Assembly: GCA_024639325.1 (NCBI GenBank)
Contig: JAHEIO010000008.1
Location: forward strand, 1-64,000
Source of the DNA: Gammaproteobacteria bacterium
GTDB taxonomy: Bacteria; Pseudomonadota; Gammaproteobacteria; Arenicellales; JAANXG01
Direction: 5' to 3'
Length of the DNA stretch: 64,000 nt
The notes beneath the pieces are model-generated. The model was not told the DNA's origin, ran no database searches, and worked only from the letters and a program-made list of their open reading frames with translations. The stretch's first letter is position 1, and each line of letters opens with the position of its first letter. Positions 18,584-26,619 of the stretch are shown piece by piece. The position numbers were made by a program, and so were the translations under genes.

Positions 18584-21500
18584 GTGTCCATTCACGTACG
18601 CGAGGTGGTCCTCGAGTTTTTACGCCACGGCCACGCACATAACCAGTTGTTGTCGCCGTTTACCCGCTACCTCGCGTTGTGCGGATCCCATCCGGCGGTG
18701 ACGCTGACGGTACCTTTCGAGCACCGTGAACTCCAGCACCTGTTGTCGCGGATGCGCTATGAGCAGGGTAAGGACAGCATCTACGCGCGCAATCAGCTGT
18801 CGAAGGCGGTGACGGCAATGCTGGAACAGATTCCCGCCCTGCCCCATGAGGGCCGCGTCGACGACGATCAGATCCTACACCTGCGCTTGATGATCACACC
18901 ACAAGAACTCGCCCTGCTGCCCTTCGAGCTCGCTGAACCCCCAAGCGGCTTCAAGGCCGGCGGGCAGCCGCTGCTGATCGGCCCGACACCGGACGTCGTC
19001 CTGACGCGCGAAACACGCCGTACCGGAAGCGTCCAGATCCAAGTGCCACACAAGCCAAAACTGCTGCTGGTTGCCGCTGACCCAAAGGGATATGGCATTC
19101 CTTACGATGCGCATCGCAAGGCGCTCGCAGCCGCCTTCGGGCCGTGGGTGAGACCGCGGATTCGCGACGGTGCGCTGAGCAGAGACCTCGGCGCCCGCCT
19201 CGTCGTGCTGGAACGCGCGTCGCTCGACGAAATCCGCGATCAGTGCGCAACCGGCAACTTTACCCACGTGCATATACTGGCCCATGGCGATGAACTGAAC
19301 GAGCCCGGCCGGGAGGGCTTCGGCCTTGCGTTGTGGGACCGCCAGAAGACCGGCCCCGAAGTGGTCGACGGCGCCGCTCTAACACGTGCGCTGCTGCCGC
19401 CGCGGGACGACAGTTCGTGGGCTGCTCCGTGGTGCGTCGTGCTATGCACCTGCGACAGCAGCAACATCGGCGGCGTCGTCCATCCCACTGCGAGTCTCGC
19501 CCACGCCCTGCACGTCGCGGGCGTCCCGTTTGTCCTGGCATCGCAGTATCCGTTGACGTTCGGCGCGGCAACCACCATGACCAGTACGTTCTACCCGCTC
19601 GAGCTGCGGGGCGAAGACCCGCGGCGGACGCTGCGCGACGTGCGCCACGCGATCGCTTCGCGCATGCGCCAGACCCACGACTGGGCGAGCCTCGTCGCCT
19701 ATGCCAGCTGGCCCGCGGACCTGCCGGCTCAGCTCGAGGCGATCCGGGTCATACGCGCGTTCGCGCAACTCGAAGCGGCGCAGGATTGGGCCGACCGCAC
19801 CATAGCCGGCGCCGAAGGTTGCACGCAGAGCGACGATACGGCTGCGTCATTCACAAATATCCTGCGGCGCTCGCTGGCACTGGTCAAAGCCGCTTCGACC
19901 CGGCTCGAACAGGAGGCCGCAGCCAACGAGAAACAGCAACAGGAGATATTCCGCCGCGATGAGTTGCACGAGATATCCAAACACGAGAGGCAGCATCAGC
20001 TCGGATCGGTGACCGCCCTGCTCACGGAGATCTATGGGTTGCTGGGCTCCGCCAATAAGCGCCGCGCGCGGCTGCTTGACCATCTGGGAGCCGCTGATGA
20101 AGCCCGCGGCGCGTTGCGCGAAGCGGCGGATTGGTACCTCAAGGGGGTTGCCTTGCAGGCGCCGGAGCATTGGACTGCGTGCCAGTCCTTCGTGATGATC
20201 GGGCTCGGCTGCGGCGACAATGGCTGGGCCAGTGACGCGGAACGCAAGCGCGCTCAGGAGCAGTGGCAGAGCGCACTCGACGTCGCTACCCGCGCACTCG
20301 ACGACCCGGTTGAGCGGGTCTGGGCGTACGGCACGCTCGTCGAAGTAGAGCTGTGGCGGCCGGAGTTCGGCACCCGGACGGAATCGGCCGCGGAAGCCCC
20401 GCGCCCGGCAGAATGCGCCAAACGGCACGTCGAAAAACTGATTGAAGCCGCCGGAAGCGATCGGTTCCCGTTGAAATCGACGGTGCGTCAATTGAGGCGC
20501 TACCGGGACTGGTGGGGCAAGGCCGGCTACATCAAACCGGACATGCTCGAGCAGGTCGAAAAAATACTCGAAGAGTTTGAAGGGCTCGTGCCGGTTGACG
20601 ACGAACAAACGGATCCTGGCAAGCTGGAACCGGACCTCGAGGAGCGTTTCGAGGATGCCACCGTCGATCAGGTGCTCGGCAGCGGCGAGGTCCGGCGTGT
20701 CGACATCGGAAAGCCGGGGGCAGAGAGCACAGCGTTTCGCATACAGATGCTCCCGGCCCGGCAGGGCGATGCGCTTTGGATTGAGTACGGTGCCGCCGAT
20801 GACCTGCATCGCATTCTGCTCGACGGCGGGTTCCGCACGACAATCCGCACCGTGGAAGACCGAATCAGAGCGCTTGCGGACGCACCGGGGAATCCCAACG
20901 GCAAGTGCCACTTCGAACTCGGCGTCGTCTCCCACATCGATGCGGATCACATCGAGGGGATCGTGGAGCTACTCGGCGCGGCCATGCCGGTGACGTTCGG
21001 CGACTTCTGGTTCAACGGCCGCAAGCACCTGGATCTCCCGGCGGTGCAGCCTTCCATCGACGATGACTCCACGCTCGGCGGCAAGCACGGGCTGTTCCTC
21101 GACACGGCGCTGGAGTTGAGCAAAACGAGTTGGAACAGGTTCTTCGGCGGCGGTCCCGTGGTGGTCCCAACCAGGCCTAAATCGCTGCCCAGCGTTGAAC
21201 TGCCGGGCGGCATGAAACTTACTCTGATGTCGCCGACTCCGACGAAACTGGAGGCGCTCGCCAAGCGCTGGGATGACGAGGTCCACGAAGCGGGGCTCGA
21301 CGGCGCGACTTTCAAACAGGTGCTGCGTGCCATGGACAAGCTGCACTACCGCATCGGTGCGCTCGACCAGGAACTGCTGGGACGCAAAAAACCCTCTGGG
21401 CCGGTTGATGTCGAGGAATTGCTCAAGATACCCGACGGCGCGGACGAGTCACCGGCCAATGGGTCGAGCATCGCCTTTCTCGCGGAATACGACGGCCGTA

Positions 21501-21904
21501 AATGCTTGTTCATGGCCGACGCCCATCCCGACGCCATGCTGGCCGCGATCGACCGGATCGCCGGCAAGGGGAAACGGCTCGCCGTGGACGCGGTAAAGCT
21601 GTCCCATCACGGCAGTGGCAACAACGTAACGCTCGAATTGCTCCGGCGGCTCGACTCGCGGGTGTTCATGGTATCCACGAACGGCGGAGGCGGCCACTAC
21701 CATCCGGACCGCCAGGTCATCGCGAAACTTATTGCCGGCGACTGGCGGCCGATCGACGAGGACAACATCATCACCATCCTCTTCAACTACCGATCGGAGT
21801 ACACGGAGATCTGGGACGACCAGGCGCTCAAGCGGCGGTACCACTATGCCGTCGAATACGCCACCGCCGGAGACATCCTTGAGCTGTCGATCGGAACCCA
21901 GTGA
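18584..21904 (+). CDS. CHAT domain - helical linker - metallo-beta-lactamase (ComEC-like) fusion protein; GTG start
   Basis: SD gaaggaggt before GTG 18584. CHAT: FTHVHILAHGDE...CVVLCTCDSSN. MBL: VVSHIDADHIEGI, CLFMADAHPDAML, VKLSHHGSGNNVT, STNGGGGHYHPD. Confidence 0.85.
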   Translation: MSIHVREVVLEFLRHGHAHNQLLSPFTRYLALCGSHPAVTLTVPFEHRELQHLLSRMRYEQGKDSIYARNQLSKAVTAMLEQIPALPHEGRVDDDQILHLRLMITPQELALLPFELAEPPSGFKAGGQPLLIGPTPDVVLTRETRRTGSVQIQVPHKPKLLLVAADPKGYGIPYDAHRKALAAAFGPWVRPRIRDGALSRDLGARLVVLERASLDEIRDQCATGNFTHVHILAHGDELNEPGREGFGLALWDRQKTGPEVVDGAALTRALLPPRDDSSWAAPWCVVLCTCDSSNIGGVVHPTASLAHALHVAGVPFVLASQYPLTFGAATTMTSTFYPLELRGEDPRRTLRDVRHAIASRMRQTHDWASLVAYASWPADLPAQLEAIRVIRAFAQLEAAQDWADRTIAGAEGCTQSDDTAASFTNILRRSLALVKAASTRLEQEAAANEKQQQEIFRRDELHEISKHERQHQLGSVTALLTEIYGLLGSANKRRARLLDHLGAADEARGALREAADWYLKGVALQAPEHWTACQSFVMIGLGCGDNGWASDAERKRAQEQWQSALDVATRALDDPVERVWAYGTLVEVELWRPEFGTRTESAAEAPRPAECAKRHVEKLIEAAGSDRFPLKSTVRQLRRYRDWWGKAGYIKPDMLEQVEKILEEFEGLVPVDDEQTDPGKLEPDLEERFEDATVDQVLGSGEVRRVDIGKPGAESTAFRIQMLPARQGDALWIEYGAADDLHRILLDGGFRTTIRTVEDRIRALADAPGNPNGKCHFELGVVSHIDADHIEGIVELLGAAMPVTFGDFWFNGRKHLDLPAVQPSIDDDSTLGGKHGLFLDTALELSKTSWNRFFGGGPVVVPTRPKSLPSVELPGGMKLTLMSPTPTKLEALAKRWDDEVHEAGLDGATFKQVLRAMDKLHYRIGALDQELLGRKKPSGPVDVEELLKIPDGADESPANGSSIAFLAEYDGRKCLFMADAHPDAMLAAIDRIAGKGKRLAVDAVKLSHHGSGNNVTLELLRRLDSRVFMVSTNGGGGHYHPDRQVIAKLIAGDWRPIDEDNIITILFNYRSEYTEIWDDQALKRRYHYAVEYATAGDILELSIGTQ

Positions 21905-22071
21905 GCTGCCTCTAGATTAATGACTCGGCATTTCTCGTCGTTACGAGGCACCGTTTACGGCACAGTCCCGCGGTCCATTGGCCCGCAGGGCTCGATTGTC
22001 ATTACAGTAGCTTTGCTACTCCCCATACCTCGATGGAACGACGCCTCCGCTTACCCAACCCTGGAGAGATG

Positions 22072-23148
22072 ATGAAGAACATTGTTATTTGTTGTGATGG
22101 AACCGGCAATCAGTACGGTGCGGCCAACACCAATGTCGTGAAGCTATTCCGGGCACTGGACCTCAGCGGTGATGCCGGCACGCAGCAAGTCGCTTTTTAC
22201 GATCCGGGCGTCGGCACCGGAAACCCGCGCGGTGCGATCACCCGCAGCCGCGTCGTCGCCAGTCAAATCCTAGGACTCGCTTTCGGCGTCGGCGTCTTCC
22301 GGAACATATCCGACGCCTACCGCTATTTAATGGAGGAATATGAACCCGGCGACCATGTCTATATCTTCGGCTTCAGCCGCGGCGCCTACACCGCCCGCGC
22401 GCTGACCGGCATGCTCCATATGCTCGGTCTGCTACACTCGGGGAGCTGGAACCAGATTCCCTACGCCCTCGAGCTCTATCGCAAGCGGGTGCCCAAAGAC
22501 GAGGACGGGAAAGCCGAGCACTTCAAAACCGCGCGCGGCTTCAAGGATACTTTCTCACGTGAATGCAAGCCCCACTTCATCGGGGTATGGGACACGGTGA
22601 AGACGGTCGGAGTCTGGGACGCGCTGAAGATCCAGGCGAAATGGCAAACCGCACTGCCCTACACCTTCTCCATGCCGGACGTCGCGTTTGGGCGTCACGC
22701 CATATCCATCGACGAGAGGCGGAGCCGCTTTCGTCCCAATATGTGGAGCCATCGTGAGGACAACACCATGCAGCAGGTGTGGTTTGCCGGTGTCCACTCG
22801 GATATCGGCGGGGGATACAAAGAATCGGGGCTTTCCGATATTGCGCTCAATTGGATGCTCAAAGGCGCGCAGCATCAGGGGCTCTCCCTCCGCGCGGACG
22901 CCTATGATCAGATCCATCCGGCGCCGACGCAGGAGATGCACAACTCCTTGACCTGGAAGTGGATCGCGGCGGGCTGGAAACGCCGCGCGGTGCGCGGCCC
23001 CGGCGAGTGGAACGAACAAACAAAGTCCTGGGCGGCTCGACCGCCGTCGGTCCATGAAAGCGTTCGAATCCGCATGGACAGTACGGACTACCAGCCTGGC
23101 TTGCCGGCTGACGCCCGCTTCGTCGACGACGGCTGGGACTCCGATTGA
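22072..23148 (+). CDS. DUF2235 domain-containing alpha/beta-hydrolase (predicted phospholipase-like)
   Basis: KNIVICCDGTGNQYG..NTNVVKLFRAL...YDPGVGTG...HVYIFGFSRGAYTARAL. Start could be 22069 or 22072; ORF open from 22033. Confidence 0.88.
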   Translation: MKNIVICCDGTGNQYGAANTNVVKLFRALDLSGDAGTQQVAFYDPGVGTGNPRGAITRSRVVASQILGLAFGVGVFRNISDAYRYLMEEYEPGDHVYIFGFSRGAYTARALTGMLHMLGLLHSGSWNQIPYALELYRKRVPKDEDGKAEHFKTARGFKDTFSRECKPHFIGVWDTVKTVGVWDALKIQAKWQTALPYTFSMPDVAFGRHAISIDERRSRFRPNMWSHREDNTMQQVWFAGVHSDIGGGYKESGLSDIALNWMLKGAQHQGLSLRADAYDQIHPAPTQEMHNSLTWKWIAAGWKRRAVRGPGEWNEQTKSWAARPPSVHESVRIRMDSTDYQPGLPADARFVDDGWDSD

Positions 23149-23161
23149 CCCGTATTTCTCA

Positions 23162-23192
23162 CTAGCCCGCATCGCTCACCAGGCGGCTATAG
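23162..23192. repeat. REP-like palindrome
   Basis: ctagcccgcatcgctcaccaggcggctatag, 14 bp after the DUF2235 stop; related to 9198-9226 and 4015-4098. Confidence 0.6.
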
Positions 23193-23345
23193 AATCTCGT
23201 TAAGCATGGCAAACATTGAGGTCTATGGATTTGTCCAAAAAACAGCGTGTCTCGGAAACGCCTATCCCGGCGCTGGCTGGTCCAGATCGCGATGTACTTG
23301 GGCTTCATCGGCACCCGTCCTGCGCCATCGCTCGGAGTCCGGATG

Positions 23346-24899
23346 TCATCGAACGATTGCCGAGGAACGCAGCACCGCTTGCTCCGCGTTTACGCGGCCA
23401 AAACCGTAGTCGTCGTGATGCCCATTAGCGTCATATACAACACCACCAATCTTATCCGCGCTGTCGCGCATGATCTGGCGCAGCTGATCCCGTTTAAGGT
23501 CGATATTGGCGGATAGCGCCAGAGCCGCGCAGCCGGCTGCGCAGGGGGCCGCGAAACTGGTGCCGGTAGACGTTCCATACGTGTTGCCGGATTTTGTGCT
23601 GTAAACATCCACCCCCGGGGCGATAAGTTCAACGGCGTTTCCTCTCGCGGCGTTATCCTCCAAGTCATTCGAATCAGACCTAACCACTGCGATCACATCA
23701 TCGTGTGAAACGACTTCATCCAAACTCACATCGACGTTATGACCGTTGCTGGCCGCCCAGAAAATAGTGAGTCCAAGGCCGTTGCGTCCATTCATTGCGG
23801 CGCTTTCCAACGCCATCTCCAGCGTCGCGGTCAAATTCCAGACCGCCCCGTTGGGACCAAGGCTGCAAACGAGGATATCCACTCCCCGCGCTGGATCCGC
23901 ACCCGCCGCTTCGTTGGAAAAATTCGCGGCATAGCCCACCGCCCTGGCAAGGGTCGTCTGGGTGCCTACTTGATCACCAAGGCAGGAGATCAATACGAGT
24001 TCGCAAGCCGGTGCAGCCCCGCAGCCACCGTTTCCGTTGTTATGACGGGCACCCACCATTCCGGCACAAAAAGTACCGTGGTTGCTGTCCGGCATTCCGG
24101 CTGTGCCCTGCTGGAAAACGGTATTACCGCCGCTCGATTCAAAGAATCCGGATTCGGGCGCCACCCCCGAAGCCAGGTCTGCATGGTCTGCATCAAAACC
24201 ATTGTCGATGACGCCGACCCTGACCTCGGCCCCCAGCGACAGATCCCAGGCCCCCTCAGCCCTGACGTCCGCACCAAGGGTGCCGCCGTTGGCGCCTAAA
24301 TTATTCCACTGCCATTGCTCCGTGTAATCGGGATCCGAGGGAACGAACCGCTGCGGAATATGTTCCACAAATGAGGGTTCGGCCAGGGTAAAGCGCGGAT
24401 CGTCATGCAGCGCCACGGACGCTTCCAGCGAATCCGCCCAGCGGTTTGCGTTGACCTCGAAAAGGTTCGGAGCGAATTTCAGCACCGTCAGCACCTCGAG
24501 ATCGTGCTCAGCGAGGATCTGCAGACACTCATCAGCGTTGTACTCGGGCTTGAGTTGCACATTTATGCGAGTGGTAGTGATACCTACGGAGCCATCGTCT
24601 CGGCGGATGATCTTTCCGACTTCTTCGGCGTTGTCGAACCTGCGGTGGGTTTCCACGGCGCGGACTAGATCATCGGATGGCACCACGAACAACCAATTCG
24701 CCGTGGCGAACGCCTCCGCGGTCTCCCGCGGCATGATTTGTTCCGTTTCCGAACGAAGCGCAGGTTCAGCGGAAGCGCCGAACGAGGGCGCCCCGGCCTT
24801 GGGGACGCCTTGTTCATCGGTTGATACGTGGACCGCCGTTACGTTGGGAACCTCTTCAACCTCGATACGGCGATCCCGTATGAAATAATGACGTTTCAT
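23346..24899 (-). CDS. Subtilisin-like (S8) serine peptidase, no obvious signal peptide
   Basis: Catalytic triad motifs VGVIDNGFD, NHGTFCAG and GTSFAAPCAAG; SD ggaga before ATG. Confidence 0.9.
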   Translation of the reverse strand: MKRHYFIRDRRIEVEEVPNVTAVHVSTDEQGVPKAGAPSFGASAEPALRSETEQIMPRETAEAFATANWLFVVPSDDLVRAVETHRRFDNAEEVGKIIRRDDGSVGITTTRINVQLKPEYNADECLQILAEHDLEVLTVLKFAPNLFEVNANRWADSLEASVALHDDPRFTLAEPSFVEHIPQRFVPSDPDYTEQWQWNNLGANGGTLGADVRAEGAWDLSLGAEVRVGVIDNGFDADHADLASGVAPESGFFESSGGNTVFQQGTAGMPDSNHGTFCAGMVGARHNNGNGGCGAAPACELVLISCLGDQVGTQTTLARAVGYAANFSNEAAGADPARGVDILVCSLGPNGAVWNLTATLEMALESAAMNGRNGLGLTIFWAASNGHNVDVSLDEVVSHDDVIAVVRSDSNDLEDNAARGNAVELIAPGVDVYSTKSGNTYGTSTGTSFAAPCAAGCAALALSANIDLKRDQLRQIMRDSADKIGGVVYDANGHHDDYGFGRVNAEQAVLRSSAIVR

Positions 24900-24964
24900 T
24901 ATCAGTCTCCAGTGATTCTCGTCGAACGAACTCTAAAACTATACTTACGCACTTACGCAAAACT

Positions 24965-25951
24965 CTAAGACAGAACGCCGGAGATCAGCGATACTCGGGT
25001 ACAGTCTTCCCCCCTGCAGCCCTGGACCGGGCAGGTAAAAGACACGACACACGATCCGATGCTCTGGAAATCAGTCTCTCCACGGACCAGTATGCCTTCG
25101 ACTTCGTGCGTATTGGCATTGAAGACCGGAGAACCTGAATTTCCTCCATAGGTGTCCAGATTCGCGACGAAGAACTCTTCATTGTCGTTGCTTCTTACTT
25201 CTGCTTCTCCGGCTAGCTTTTTCGGTAATCCTGCGGGATGACCAATCACATAGAGCCTGGTGCCGTCGGCTACTTTGTTGGATCGCTGAATGACCAACGA
25301 TGTCCTGCCCTCCACCTTTCGATCCAATCTGACCACCGCCCAATCCGCCCCGTCGTTGTCAAGCTCCCAGCCAAGCAGCTCGGTGCCGGCGTAGACGTCC
25401 GCTGACGGGACGTTTACCGCGGCCTCATTCTCGGAAATCATGTGATATCCAAATACAAAGCGACGCGTGCCGATATTGCTTTGATTCAGGCAGTGACCAG
25501 CCGTGGCGACCAAATCCTCTCCAACCAAAAAAGCGGTACAAATCGCGCCGGCGGGCTGCGATCGAAACGGCTCGTCGTCACAAAGAGGGCTTCCGCCGCC
25601 CTCGAACTGTTGGGCCATAGTGGAAGACGGAAGTGACACGGTTCCATCTCCGTTGTCTACTACGTCACTAGTTTTGAATATTGCGGCGACGCTGCCGGAG
25701 TTTCGTAGCGCGTCCTGGTCTTGCACGTCTTTGATTTCCTGTCTGTCGTCTTCCCCGTATATGACTTTTTGGCGAGCCACTATCTCGTTGGCAATGTCTT
25801 TGGAAGAATAGCTTTCGAGATCTGGCCGGGGTTCCCTGGATATCGCGTTACTGGATGCGGTCAAATCCAAACCTGATTTCAATTTGCTCCGAGAACGTAA
25901 TTCTTCGCGCAGTTCCGATATGCTCATGGAAGGCAACGACTTATCATTCAT
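24965..25951 (-). CDS. Trypsin-like (S1/V8-type) serine peptidase; likely start 25951
   Basis: CTAFLVGEDLVATAGHC, GADWAVVRLDR, TYGGNSGSPVFN triad; SD gagagg before ATG 25951. Confidence 0.88.
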   Translation of the reverse strand: MNDKSLPSMSISELREELRSRSKLKSGLDLTASSNAISREPRPDLESYSSKDIANEIVARQKVIYGEDDRQEIKDVQDQDALRNSGSVAAIFKTSDVVDNGDGTVSLPSSTMAQQFEGGGSPLCDDEPFRSQPAGAICTAFLVGEDLVATAGHCLNQSNIGTRRFVFGYHMISENEAAVNVPSADVYAGTELLGWELDNDGADWAVVRLDRKVEGRTSLVIQRSNKVADGTRLYVIGHPAGLPKKLAGEAEVRSNDNEEFFVANLDTYGGNSGSPVFNANTHEVEGILVRGETDFQSIGSCVVSFTCPVQGCRGEDCTRVSLISGVLS

Positions 25952-26124
25952 TCCGAATACCTCTCTCACAGGACAAGATTGTCCGATAAATGCTCCGCTA
26001 GCCTGGTGTTTATTGATGTGGCATTACCCACAGAACTCAACTAAACGCGATGCTCTTGTTTCTGCGGATGCGTTACTCATGTATGCGTGCTCGACTTAGT
26101 TGACAGCATCGTGTCTGTTATGAA

Positions 26125-26580
26125 TCAACTTGACTTGTATGTCAAAGCAAAGTCCAGGATCCGCGTCCTGCCCCACCAGACTTTGCCAAGGTACACACCC
26201 GGTTCCACCTCGCGGATTTCGTCACGGACTTTTTTGAAGAAAAAAGAAGTTTCCGAGTAGTCGATAACAATAGTTTCCTTATCGTCCATCCAGCTTTTCT
26301 CCTTGTAAACCTTGGCCACGACGAAGGTCAGGCTGAACGGAGTTATCTTGTTGATCAGGATACCGCTCGTTTTGTCCGGCGGGAACATATCGAACACCTT
26401 GCCCTGCCAGGCGAACAGCCTGGCGAAGCGAGCGTAAACTTTTGCCAGCGAGGAGCCCGTAACTATGGCTGTTCCTCGTGTATCTCCATCGGGAATTTGA
26501 CCTGGTTCCGCCTGTTTGTAAATCTCATCCAGTTCGTCGCGCGATTTTTCGAGCCATTTCTCAACACTCTCGTTCATCAT
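26125..26580 (-). CDS. Hypothetical protein (151 aa), likely co-transcribed with the upstream haem peroxidase
   Basis: Strong SD (aaaggaga) before ATG; 39-bp gap to the peroxidase stop; no recognised family. Confidence 0.7.
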   Translation of the reverse strand: MMNESVEKWLEKSRDELDEIYKQAEPGQIPDGDTRGTAIVTGSSLAKVYARFARLFAWQGKVFDMFPPDKTSGILINKITPFSLTFVVAKVYKEKSWMDDKETIVIDYSETSFFFKKVRDEIREVEPGVYLGKVWWGRTRILDFALTYKSS

Positions 26581-26619
26581 GGGTCTCCTTTCATTATTGG
26601 ACTCTCGTCAATGGCGGTT

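Noticed and set aside
19847-20950. 367-aa minus-strand ORF inside the CHAT-MBL gene
   Set aside because: Antisense shadow ORF; no domain motifs, whereas the plus frame has intact CHAT and MBL signatures.
22072-23148. DUF2235 protein as a type VI secretion Tle1-type effector
   Set aside because: No VgrG, Hcp, PAAR or Tss genes are in the window, so T6SS linkage is unsupported.
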